Positions 13,626 to 25,729 of a stretch of DNA of 64,000 nt are shown piece by piece (positions within the stretch are counted from its first letter, which is position 1; each line of letters opens with the position of its first letter). Under the pieces are notes generated by a model. It made no database searches, was not told where the DNA came from, and saw only the letters and a program-made list of their open reading frames with translations. The DNA is taken from NCBI GenBank assembly GCA_000149265.1, contig CH003163.1, positions 608,840 to 672,839 on the forward strand, read 5' to 3'. A program made the translations under genes and the position numbers. This DNA is from Ciona savignyi (lineage: Eukaryota; Chordata; Ascidiacea; Phlebobranchia; Cionidae).

Positions 13626-14771
13626 ATATATATATATGTGTATTTGCTGATAATGGGACGGAAAGTGGACGATTACACATTAAAACAGCGCAAGTAAATT
13701 AGGTATCGAAAAGGGTAAAATCGCTCATAAAAAAATAAAAAAAAATACGCAAAGAGTGCACTCGGTCTGCAATAATATGTGTTCAATTATTGGGGTGGTC
13801 TGCTTACTAGTCTTAAAACTATAGTCAAAAGAAAGGGAAAACGATGGTTGTAAAAGTATGAAATGAAAAATATTGGCCACCAATTTAGCGAATAAGCATA
13901 TTAATTTTATTGACGGAAGAAAATTCCGTAAAAAAAATATTGATTGACAGGTCTTGAAATTGTACTTTAGAAATTAATAAGGTATTAATACTGTAATACA
14001 AAACATAACATATGACTTAAAAGTTGTTTTATTGCGATCGTGTCTGTTTTCGAGTTCATTAATTTAGGTTCAATGTTGTAATATAGGTCTGTAAGTCCAA
14101 TTTTCTGTTCCACCGGAGATCTGCACTGTTTTCTTTTGTAATGGGCTAAAGTCCAATTTTAAACTTCAGTGAACGGAAATTAAACGAGAAAGTGCATTTG
14201 CGGTCACCGAAATTGATTATCGGAACTTTTAATGGCGAATTTTAGTCCACTGCACATTTGAAGCATCACAAACCGTTGTTCGTTCTTGCGCACGTCCGCA
14301 AGTGCAAAATACATTAATCTATAACTTCCTTTAAAATTAACGGCAGATTAAGTGAGATGTAGTTAGAACTAGTGTGCTGCGCTAGACTACGGATTTAAAA
14401 GATTTTGTACACGGCAAAAGTTTTGCATTTGGCTATATACAAGTAATAGGGGCGGAGGATTAACATCCAAACATTATAATATTGAGGTTCCAATCAGGGT
14501 TAGACAAATATGTGTCAAGTTTACACAAAAATGTTTGAATTGCCATATTGATATGTGACGACATATGGTTTAGGGAAATCCCCTCTTGTAGAACAAATTC
14601 AGGATTTTTGGATACTAACATTTTTTAAACGTTTCATTTATATTATATTTGTTGACATTTTATATTTTGATTTAGGTTGAATTGGAATGAACGGGGGCTC
14701 TGTCGCATTCGTGTTGATTAATTACCAAATCAATTAATTTATGGTTCGATTTTCCTTCGAAAATTTCCAGA

Positions 14772-17700
14772 ATGAAATTCGTTGACCCCATTACATTGTT
14801 CGCACTGTTTTGCCTCTTCCGGTCCACTCTTACCGCTCCACGTCATCATAAACTACGTCATCAACGATTACGTCATAACGACCAGCATCATCTACGAAAT
14901 GCAGTAAATGTTCTGACATCAGCCAGCGAAGCGGTACGCGATGACGTCACGATTTCGAACAAGACAAACCAACCAATCACAGCCGTCCCTCGGCATCATT
15001 TAAAAAGGTGAAACTATACGCAAAATAGTCTGAAAAAACTACATCGCAAATATGACGCATTTTGAGGGCTTTAATACGATAAGGTAATAAAAACTTACCG
15101 TACAAATGTATTTGAAAGATTAGTTAATTTAATTTTCAATCGAATTTTTATAGTGTGTTTTACATTAATGTATTATTTTTGTTATCTTTTATTTTTTGTG
15201 AAAAAAACGCTGGGTAGTTTTAAAGTGATTTATTTATACACGTTTGTTTTCGCTTATGGTTTTTAAACACAGTATATATGGATCCGTTACTATATAGTTT
15301 TTATATTGTATAATGCCGAAGAATACTAATCTGTCGCGCCAACCGTATGGCGGTATAATCGTTCAAAAAGCTTTTGAATGTCACCGAACCAGATGCATTA
15401 TTAGGGTCACTATTAAACTATTAAGCACGAAACAAAATGCATCTTTAAAACACAAATCTAGACAGTAAGTCGATTCGTGGTGGCCATGATAAATGTCTTA
15501 CAGAAAATAGCATATGGTCGGTATCTAAAACGAAATGGTAAAAATAACATTTATATATTTTCCTGATATTCCTTATAGTTTTACCTACTGACAAGTTGCC
15601 AACAAGTCTTCGTTTGCTATTGGCATTGTGAGCGATTTCAAAACACACAATTATTGATCTCGTACCTTGTAGACACCCCCTTTTGTTCGACTGGACAACT
15701 TCCTGTGGGGTTTGTGACCCCGAACGCTGCGAGGAAACCGCTACCAGCTGCCCCAGCGGATTAATTAGGGACGCTTGTGATTGCTGCTACGTTTGTGGGA
15801 ATCTCGAAGACACCCCTTGCGACCTGCCGAGCGACGTGTTCAGGTAACCTTGAAGTGATGGAATACGGAGTCTGTAAGCCAACAGGTTCGAACCCCGAAC
15901 TAATACATTAAACTTCACTGCTGCGTCTTTGGCAAACCAACGTTGCCTAGATCGTGTGGATAGAAATGATTTTGTTTAACACTTGTAGTAATGACAGTCC
16001 TAAGCAGAATCTTATAACTTCAATAATCCTCTGTGTGGTGTCCTATGCTGCATTTTTCAACCCAGAGAAAACATTACCATTGTGTGCGCAATCGTGTTTA
16101 TTCGATTTTAACCTTCTGTAAGGTTCTGTGATTGGGCAAGGACCTAAAGTCAAAAACACTATGTGGTAGCTCCGGCAACCCGATTTGGGTACGAGGAGGT
16201 AATCTGACTTTAAAAAACGATTGTCGTTTACCCACCACGGACATATTGTTTTCATCGTTTTGTCTGGTTTAAAATTGGAAACTTATGCAATCCCCAGATT
16301 TGGCGAATGTGGTGAGGGGTTGATTTGCAGCCCCGTTGCTCCCGAGTTCGTGGGCCATGGTACATCCGACTCTTACTGCGCATGCGCGTCCGATATCGTT
16401 ATATGTGGCAGCGACGGAAGAACTTATTCCAATCCTTGTCGATTCAAACGAGCTTCCGGTCGAACTGACGGCCTTGTGACGTCACATGAGGGTCCTTGTT
16501 TGGCAGGTGGGGTTGTGACGTCATAATATAAGTTTATAATAAATAAAATGAAACGATCGTATTTTTACCCGATCGAGCCAAAACCGAAAGAGTTAATGTG
16601 TGACTAAAATAGCGGTGGAACTTTTCTCTACTAGTGGATAAAATGATATACAAACGTACAATTTACTGCAATTTTATAATGAACGAGTAATTGCTGGTGG
16701 CAGGTTCAAAACCAGTAAAATACAGTGCGTTCCTTTTGCAATTTTTTAAATTCCTGCAATTGTTTATCGTGTTGAAGATTTAGAGAAGTATGTAGACTTA
16801 TGGTTTGGCCCGGCTTCAAGAATTCGATTCGGTCGATAGGTTAACTCTTATCGGTTGTATCTGCGCAAGTGAATTCTCTATCACGTTATTTTGTAACTGG
16901 TTTTATTTCTATTCTTTATGTGATTTTCTGAAACTTTGGGTGATAATTGTTTGCAGTCATTTAACTCTTTGCGTTTTAAATCAGTTATGTACATCATTGA
17001 ACACAAAATCTTTGCCGGTAGTATGATGATTTGTTTTTTTATACGTTTGGCTTAGAGGCCTAAAACCTATCTACTGATGTAACTTGTAACTCGTATTGCT
17101 CAAATGTAAAGCTATGCCCATGCAGTGTCGAGATGTGTGAGGGCAATCGGATGAGATTTGCCTAATCGGATGGGACGTAGGTTACATAGGATTATCATCA
17201 AACACCGTACACTCCCACTGACCCAGTGGCGCGTTGAAAGCAAACAAACCACACAGGGGGTCTTGACCCACTTATGGTCCCAGGTCCACCCATATTCGTG
17301 TGAATTTGATGGATTGAAGCCCGATGGGTGATAGATCCGCAATACTACCCCGTGTTACGCGTAACAGCGATTACGAGGTCGTACATGTCAGAGATCTTAT
17401 GAAGTCGTTGATTGATCGGTATCAGCACCATAATCGATCGACATGACGTAGGGTATGACGTAGGAAATTACGTCACACATGGATAAGAAGTGTGCAGCAT
17501 TAGCTGTGAGGCTTGTTTCGTTGTTTAAACAATGAGATCGCATTCCAGAATCACTTTCCATTGTCGAAATGTCACGCGACACTTCACTTTGATTGATGAC
17601 GTCATCTGAACAAATAAATCACATCTTTGCAGCGAGAAGTGTTCGGCAAATAAACAAATCCGTTTTTAGCCCTACTTCAGATGCACTTGTACACACACAA

Positions 17701-20700
17701 CAACGAGCAGCCAAAATTTAGCCCGCACCAAGCAATAAACAGTCCAAAAACTCATGCACACATTGCATATTTATACAAACTGGGGTTTAGGAATTTCACA
17801 ACATTCCTTACAAACGTTAAAAATAGTTTGGAATTTACTCGCTATTTTATGAAATTCTATTTGAAGCGGAAATTCTTTCATAATCCGATTACTACCTATA
17901 ATTCCCGACGCTTTATACGAAGTTAAGGAGAAGTGCCTTTAAGCATGCCCAATTATTGGATTTTAAAGATAAGTCGCTACATAAAGCTTTTTTGGTTGTA
18001 TTTCTTTAGCATCATAATGCTAATTTGGTGTTGCTTGTGTTCGGTTACAAGTTAATCTTTTGCATCACAACGTTTTCATTGTTACGTAATTTTTGACCGC
18101 GAATGGTGTGAAAGCATGAACACTGTGATAATACAAGAAATGTTTCTCATTCGACCTTTGGCATACTTACGCTCTACCCGTTAGGTTCACGGTCAAAGCA
18201 CTTCAACTGCAGATGCCTCGAACAATTAAACAAACGAACAAGCTGAATAAACTATTATATTAAACAAAAGCATTAGATCCAGTAACTTCCTGACTGTAGG
18301 CACGAAAAAATTCCCGCTTTATATTGACTGCCATTCTCAGACATGGTCATAAACATGATTATCCTATTACAAGGTGCACTTAAATACTGTCTGTAGTCAT
18401 TCAGCCCTTTCCAACTATCTTGTGGTTTACAAACGTCTTATTTGCTACATTAAATCATAATTTGCCTCGTTATATTAATATAATAACTACCACTATTCAT
18501 ACATGACAAAGTTAAAGTGTAATCAAATGTTTAATTAATTTTCCTAACACGTTCTGGTATCATGTTAATATGTGACCTGTACGTGCGAATGGCTAGATTA
18601 TACTTCGCTGAACCTTTAGCCTGAAGGTCACGCCTTCGAAACCAAGAGCCGCTTTCGTGTCTTCTGTAGTATTGTGTGTTAAGGCAATGTGCATGAACCC
18701 AGGGAATTAAATACGTTGAGCACAAACATATATATAGTCTCTATCGTGCACATCACATTTTAACAGCTTCGTTAACTCGACTGTAACCATGTGGAAGTCT
18801 GACGAACGGCCTCATTATAATGTCCCTCCTCCCATGCGATCTATACCACAGATGGGTTTAATACAAGACTTTTATAAAGATCGCAGTTCTGACGCGCTTA
18901 TCTAATCAAGCCCAACTCGGCACCAGTTTTACCTTGGTTGTGAGACCCTCGTTTCCCCTTGTATTTGTGGAGAGTATTTTATGAACATATATTAAGTGCA
19001 TTCGAGATGTGCTTCGGAATATACTGCGTGAAGCTTTAAAGTATATTGTAATAATATTTTATCCTAGTACCTTTTAGATTAATTCTTTATTTTATTTTTA
19101 AGATAGAAAAGTTGAATGGTTACTAAAGGGGCTTGTAAAAATGTAACGTATAAGCATATGAGAAAATTTGACGTAGCATCGATTCATAGGTCGTGCTATG
19201 GTCATATTTGACAGCAAGTCGGACCCAAAACATCACAGCGACAAACGATGGCGGAGTGCTTCATTTTAAAGAGCTTGCCGCTTTGAAGTCGTTAATCTTA
19301 ACTTCCTAAAGGGAGTTGTAACATTCGTGTGGCTACCATGCATGACATACGTTACGCACGCGAAATTTTTGCGCTCAGATATTTTACCGCACACACTTCT
19401 CTTTATCAATTTTTTCCGTTGACCTTTTTATAATTTTTTTTATAAATTATACCAATTTAAAAAAATGTCAATGTTGATTGCCAGGGTAAAGTTTGTGAGG
19501 ATACACTTATGCTGGTTATTGAATTTACCTTTTTATCATTTTAAATAGATTATACTGAGCACATTCCCTGCTTATCCATTTTACGTTTTTAATTACCAAA
19601 GTTATATATTTGTAAACAAATCTCAGTCACAAAATCACCCAAATTGCGTCATACTTCAAATTTCGTCATGTATAAATAAGTACAAATCAACCTCGATTTT
19701 CAACCGTTTCATTTCTGAAACGAATAATGAAGCTAAATGCAGACTAGGCGATTATGATTTGTGACCATGCAAGAAGTTAATATGGGCCAAAATGGCGTTT
19801 CTGATAAAATCATCTACACTGACGCCGTGGTAATCGAACACAAAATAAACGATTTTGATTAAACGAGTTGATACGTTTAATTTACATCACAATTTGCCTT
19901 TCAAATAGTTCATAACATGGCACCGCGAAGTACCTTTATTAAATATACATCTCAATTTTTTACGCATTTATATTAAATTTTCCCCTTAAATGTCGCTGAG
20001 TGCTGCTAATGGTGGGTGTGCTTGTTGTTTTAGTGCAGTTTTGGCGTAAAGGGTCAGAATTTTGCGGAAAAATGCGGCTCGTCTGCAGCACACCTAAAAT
20101 ACTTGGCCGTCTTTCAACCGAAAGATTAAGATCTACAATCCGTGCGCCGCTGCTACATAAGTTTTTCCGATACGTTTTCGCGAACTGCAGGTTGGCTACC
20201 TTTTTTCGCTTTATCGAGCGCTAAAATATTTTATATGCAAGACGCGATACTAAATGTATATTATATATTCCTCATCAGTTATATTGTGCAATTTTATTGA
20301 TACTACTAATATAACATATAATTTTTAAACAACCAGTAGTACTTCAAAATATTAAAAGGAATGCTGTCTTTGAGCTGCTGCGCTTATTCTTTCCATCCAT
20401 TAAAACTCATTTTGGAAATTAATTATTGAATTACCTGTGCATTCATATAAGAAACTAGCAACATTTTAAAGAAGATAAATTATAAACACAATATCCATCG
20501 GTTAAACGTTAAGATTAATATTAACGGCCGGACGAACTTAACTTAATGAAAATATATGTTTTAAAATCGATCATATCTAATAAGTGTAGCCATATACTGC
20601 AAGCTGGGTTTGTATACATTCGTCGGTGAAGTGTTTTGTAAGCACTGTTGCTGTCTTAACGATCTAATTAAACTAAGGGTTTGTTTATGTGTCTTCCTAA

Positions 20701-23700
20701 TGAGCCGAGAAGTTTCCAGTAACCTGTCGAAGTCGGTTTATATTTATTTCCACTGCACCCCTTAAAACATCCATAATTGCGCCGCGAACGAATGCCGACG
20801 GTTATAAAGTGGAACTTATAACCATAGACTGCTACTTGTGCACAAAATTGATCGATCGGTACCTTTGCAAAGTATAGGATATGAGATATTAATGTTGTTT
20901 CTAAGTGCGTGGTAAAACGAAGTCGCCGTTTTATTATTACAAGGCTAGGTTTGAAACACATAAAGGACTCGTTAATAGGACCGTTTTTATGTGGAAATTG
21001 TATATAAAATAGGCGCCTAAACAATTCGACCACACCACAATTAAAACTCAATCGTCGTTAACACAGGGGAAAACTGTCAGATTACCTGCGCCATCCGCCG
21101 GGTGATCGGAGCTATTGCACAGTATTGTTTATAATTAGACGTTCTTTCTTTATTACAACCCATTAACCGTAGCTAATGTACTAGTGAAACTCACCCACTG
21201 TACTAAATGTTCGCTAAGTGCCTTCAATGTACAAAACCGACAGCAAGAGACTAATTTTTTATCAAGCAATCTTTCGATTGAAACGCAAAACACTATACCC
21301 CGATTACCTATTTTATCCGCTGCAAGCTAAGCTTAACGTCTTAATAACTACACTTCAAACACAAGTAATTTTGTAAAATACTGAACAAAGTAAAATCACA
21401 TTTGCGATTTTGACTTATTTTTGGTAAAACTATTGATTTTATTTCTAGACATTTTTTAATAAACATTTGTGTCTTGTGTATGGCTTGGACTGACCATATT
21501 TTTTAAATTACGTGATTTTTACTTGGCTCATCACTCTAACTGACTGTTACACGAACACAACGACTTGTTTAATGCAAGTATTAAGGTTTATATACGCCCA
21601 AGAATGTAAGGTTTCGTAACTTTCAACAAAGTTATTTCAATGGCGTTGAGTCCCATGTTATTTGGAAGAATAAATTGTATCTGATTGCTTTGTGAATAAA
21701 TCATCGACAATTTATCAAACGTAAATATATTGATTATTGCTCTCCAGCACCGCATGTGGAAATACCTCCGATGAACCAAACAGCCGAGTCTGGGTCTTCA
21801 GCGGTATTCAGTTGCTCGGTTTCGGGGTTTCCCCTTGCGTGGTTTGAATGGTTGATGAACGGAGAGAGCGTGTTTAGGCCAAATCTCGGCAATGGCGTGC
21901 TAACACAGGTAACTCGTCATAGATATATAGTTTTAATTTACAGTCGCGTGGTTGGAAATCATATACTGCGATACACATATATGGGGCAACACTAAAAAGG
22001 GGGAAAGAGGGAAGATGATAAGTAGGAAAACTGCTCACTAAAACTATGGACACTTAGTCTAAACCTGCCCTTAACACTTATCCCAACCCCTGAACTAACA
22101 TTAACTGCAACCCCAACTTTACACATCTAATGCCCTAATCTTTATTTTAGTGTGCAGTTTCCCTCCTTGTCTCTTTCCCTCCTTTCATCTATGGCAAATT
22201 TCAATCAGTAATTTTTCACACAAAACCGTTTACGGTAAACACAGTTTTCCCACAATGCAACAGGTGAGAAGCGGTCCGCTGCCTTACCAGGTAACCACGT
22301 GGTTGGAGATAGATCGAGTTATGCCGTCACACTCGGGATTGTTTACGTGTGTTGCAAGGAACGAACACGGTGAAACAAGCGCAACAGCTAGACTTGAAGT
22401 CGTTCCAGGTTGCGATACGATTTAAAACTAATTAGTGATACACTCCCATTCTATTTGTTTAAAAATCAGTTTTGAACCAATGTTGAACTTGTCACTAAGG
22501 CCGTTTTTGTATACAATTCGGTACATGTATCGGTTGCTTTAACCATCCGGTCACACGACCTGCCTTTTTGTTCGGTACCTCTAAATACTTCAGGGCCGCT
22601 TGGACCGCTTGGATCGCATGGAGCGCTTTAATCGCTTGGATCGCTTGGATCGCTTGGATCGCTTGGATCGCTTGGATCGCTTACTATACTTCGTAATTAC
22701 AAAAGCCATAATATTACTGTTAGGTTTGGGGTTAAAGTTAGTTATGAGGTTGAGATTAGTGTTTGGGACAGGGTTAGAATTACTTTCCATAGCATTCTAA
22801 GTGATCCAAGCGCTCCAAGCGGTCTAAGTGGTCTTGTAGTATTTAGAGGCACCCCCTTTTGTTGTGTTATTTAGGGCCAGACTACGATCCAAATATAAAA
22901 AATCATCGTTAAATCTAATTTAATACACTGTATTTGAAACTATGATTCCTTTTGATTACCTGATTGATCACACAGACTACTAATCTTTTTTCACCTAGCC
23001 TGTTTTCGAATCAGCGATCTCTAAACTATCAAATCATTGGGTCTTTTTTTGTACATATATTAATTTTTTTCTACACATTAAGCTGCATGCAATCGCTTGA
23101 CAACACAACCACTTAATTCTTCATTTTCTTATTTTAGGAGAATTTCCTTCGCCGAATTATTACGTCTACCGTGGAAAGCATTTGGATTTTTCCAACCGCG
23201 AGACGTCGCCCGAGAGTCGTGATTATCTGAGATCTCACATTCTTCCACCAGGTTGGTATAATTGATTTCAGTAGTGAGAGTAGAACAGCTTTTTTAAAAC
23301 TGATTCCCGGATTTCTTAATCACAATTTAAAAACAAAAGTAATAAAATGAATTTTTTTCCAAAAAAACTAATAAAAAATACTCACAATCGCGAAAGTGTG
23401 ACATGAGAATTGCCATTACGCTCATATTCTTTCATCCAAACGACGATCGTACCTTCATTTCAGACGATGTTCCTGAAGTCCTTGGACAACTTGGCCGGAA
23501 AGATCATGACGTCCAAGTTAATGACGTTAGGGATGATAACGTCATAGCTGATGACTTAACCGATTCTGATCAGCAATTTTTTGACGTTCAATTACCAAAT
23601 CAACAATTGCCACGAGATGACGTCACAAGTGATACGATCGGTGACGCACTTTCAAACGCATTGCGTACAATCGTAAAACCGAAAGAATTCAAAGATATAT

Positions 23701-23744
23701 TCTTCGACGACGACGAAATATACGAAGGTTCCGGGCTACAGTGA
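14772..23744 (+). CDS. KAZALD1-like: KAZALD1-like secreted protein (IGFBP, Kazal and Ig domains)
   Basis: Seven exons join in phase to about 438 residues: 14772-15007, 15673-15843, 16298-16506, 21748-21908, 22264-22408, 23138-23251, 23464-23744 (TGA). Exon 1 gives a signal peptide followed by a His/Arg-rich stretch (RHHKLRHQRLRH). Exons 2-3 carry an IGFBP N-terminal domain (CGVCDPERC, then DACDCCYVC, FGECGEGLIC) followed by a Kazal domain (CGSDGRTYSNPCRF, ending HEGPC). Exons 4-5 form one Ig domain with its two cysteines in FSCSV and LFTCVARNEHG and the core Trp in WFEWL. The segment GPLPYQVTTWLEI is like the Ig domain of KAZALD1 and IGFBP7. Exons 6-7 add an acidic tail ending DDDEIYEGSGLQ. 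This architecture defines the IGFBP-related/KAZALD family of secreted, matrix-associated proteins. The vertebrate relatives bind growth factors or act in bone and matrix; the role here is unknown. Paralogue choice (KAZALD1, IGFBPL1 or IGFBP7) is uncertain. Confidence 0.88.
16507..21747 (+). other. Large intron of the KAZALD1-like gene
   Basis: This 5.2-kb intron separates the IGFBP-Kazal exons from the Ig exons. Both ends have GT/AG and phase 1 fits. It carries one degraded tRNA-derived SINE near 21050-21300 and a perfect TGACGTCA palindrome at 17597. I see no second gene inside it. Confidence 0.75.
21050..21300 (-). repeat. tRNA-derived SINE, family B, degraded
   Basis: Intronic copy with recognisable core (GATTACCTGCGCCATCCGCCG) and AACCCATTAACC block, with many changes. 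Confidence 0.6.
22460..22565 (-). repeat. tRNA-like repeat, family A
   Basis: Reverse copy with GGTCGTGTGACC head and TTGGTTCAAAAC near its end. It lies directly beside the element at 22574. Confidence 0.65.
22574..22855. mobile_element. Miniature element with terminal inverted repeats and subterminal 9-10-bp tandem repeats
   Basis: Ends GGTACCTCTAAATACT and AGTATTTAGAGGCACC are near-perfect inverted repeats. Inside the left end, at 22593-22681, the unit CGCTTGGAT is repeated about ten times; inverted copies (GATCCAAGCGCTCCAAGCGG) lie near the right end. Related to 49965-50163. Confidence 0.7.
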
Positions 23745-25729
23745 CGTCATATTCTATAAATGACGTCATACCCCATTCATGTCGACAGCGGGCCATGTAA
23801 TAATATTACATATTACATTGTAATATGCTCGTGACTTGGAGTGACAATCAGTGAGATTTTTTACACAAGCAATGAGATAATATTTAACTTTAGGGAAAAG
23901 GAACACTAAAATCGACAAGTGACGTCATGCAACGTCATGATATACTACCGATTGACCCCCTTTTTAAACGAGGTCGATAGAACGGCGGAAAAGGAATGAA
24001 CATTAATCAAGTTCGACATATTTTCTCCTATCTGTCAATGCGTATGTTACCGTTCAATTACTGGCGTCCTAATTCTATAGTGTCCCGCGGAAGCATTTAC
24101 ATTCATGTTTTAAAAATTCTACGTTTATATTAAAGTCAATTTTCGCCATTTTTGTATTTTCTTATACTGAGTTGGTCCACGGATGAAGAAATTACGGTCG
24201 CTGTAGGCGGGTGTGTATTTATTTTTTACCGGGCGAAGTTTCGAACCCATGATGGGCTCGTCCATTAAACCGTTTATTTTATATAGTTGGTTTATGTATC
24301 GGTCGCGTTAACCATTAGACCACACGACCGTACTAGTCGGTTGTGTATTAATGCACTCCTCTATCGTGTATAGCAGGGAGCGGCACCCTTCTTAATGCAA
24401 TGTGCCAGTTTAATAATAATATCATAATGAAAGCAACTTCACGTGCCAACCCATGTCATTTATGGTTAGCATATTTAACTACTTAAGTTGAATATAAGTA
24501 TTTACGAATTTTAGGTTTGTTGATTTTGTGCCGCGTACTATGATAGACAGTTTTTAAGTTTGCACATGCTTATAGTAAAGATTTTTGCGTGCCCTCTACA
24601 CACTCGACGCGCCATAAAAAAGATCCCTCACAAGTGGCAAACTTACTACCAGTTTTTATGCTTGAGGAAAAGTGGGGCATACTTGGCTGTTCTTATATAT
24701 CCTTTACTTCGTGGTTTTAAGAGGGGGATTTACGTTCTGCCCTGTATTTTTATAGGTGTCAACATAAATTACGACATGAACGCAGGTGAGCTTGTTTAAA
24801 CTAAGCTCAGCAGTACGAGAGCGACACGATTCAATCGTTATCACAGAGAACGGAGTAGATCAAGGCAAAAGTTTACGTTAGTGAAAGCCCAACCATGCCG
24901 CAATGGTCGCATATTGGGAGCTCGAGCGCTGTGCACACACTTGGAGTGCTCTGCATATATTGATTGTTGGCTATGATAGTTTGTCATCAATCTTCCGCGG
25001 CTTGTGTGGTGATTACAAGTTAATAGAGTGCTGGTATAGGGTGTTGAAAATCGACAAGAATCGAATTTTAATATATATTTAGTGGTCAATGTAGCTATGG
25101 GAATGGTTGGCTTACAGATATATGAACTAAGTGTATATATGTATAGTGCATGTTTTGTTTGAACACAAAAGTGTTCTTCACTACTGTGCGTTCAAAAATA
25201 GCAATATTACACAGGTTGGTTTTATTTAAATCGTCTGCGTGTTTGCGAAAATGTATACTTTTAAAATTGACCATTTTTAGTAAAACAGTGTTGCCATTAC
25301 CATTAACTTATATGGGATCAGGCTTTGTACGATATTGTTAGCATACCACACAAACCAGAAAGTGAATAATAAAACAAACTTATAATAATATTGCGGTGAT
25401 GAAAATACACCGCCTTTTCGAATATCTGGTGAAGCGTAATCAATTTTACAGTATTCAGTGCAAACTTTCTTAAATGGAACACTTATATTGGTTTTGTTTG
25501 TTTTTAGTAAAACTTTTTCCAACAAATAAAAAAATATATCGGTGCTCTCTAAGCAAGAGCACTAATTTGGCATTCCGAAAGAGGAAGTCTTATTTATTTT
25601 TAGAAACTTTGGTGTAATAGTGGTAACTTTTCCCGAAGAAACAAGAATTTAGAAAATATGGTGTTATTATGTTTAAAAAATCGAAAAATTATATTTTGTG
25701 AAGTATTTGGTAGTTATTGAAACATAAAA
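23745..25729. other. Intergenic stretch with a short tRNA-like repeat
   Basis: It lies between the KAZALD1-like stop and the first acetyltransferase. The first 200 bases hold two TGACGTCA palindromes (23761, 23920), and a reverse-oriented tRNA-like repeat sits at 24232-24335. No supported gene was seen. Confidence 0.6.
24232..24335 (-). repeat. tRNA-like repeat, family A
   Basis: Reverse reading: GGTCGTGTGGTCTAATGGTT as A-box region and ATGGGTTCGAAACTTCGCCC as B-box region. One of the cleanest copies. Confidence 0.75.

Larger units (their letters stand above)
7443..14771. other. Gene-poor intergenic region between divergent genes
   Basis: No reading frame here has splice context or recognisable protein similarity. 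It separates the minus-strand receptor gene from the plus-strand KAZALD1-like gene, so both promoters should lie in it. It contains tRNA-like repeats near 9627, 10300, 11389, 11536 and 13497, and otherwise AT-rich sequence. Confidence 0.6.

Noticed and set aside
13453..13702. Frames with poly-Lys or poly-Phe
   Set aside because: Produced by the A tail of a tRNA-like repeat.
20668..21051. A 127-codon minus-strand frame
   Set aside because: Lies in the large KAZALD1-like intron, has no splice context, no domain pattern and odd composition.
22593..22681. CRISPR-like array
   Set aside because: The units are 9-10 bases without spacers, in an animal genome.
22590..22800. Overlapping frames on both strands encoding SKR or LDR repeats
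   Set aside because: They are translations of the 9-10-bp tandem array within a transposable element and have no start, splice or conservation support.
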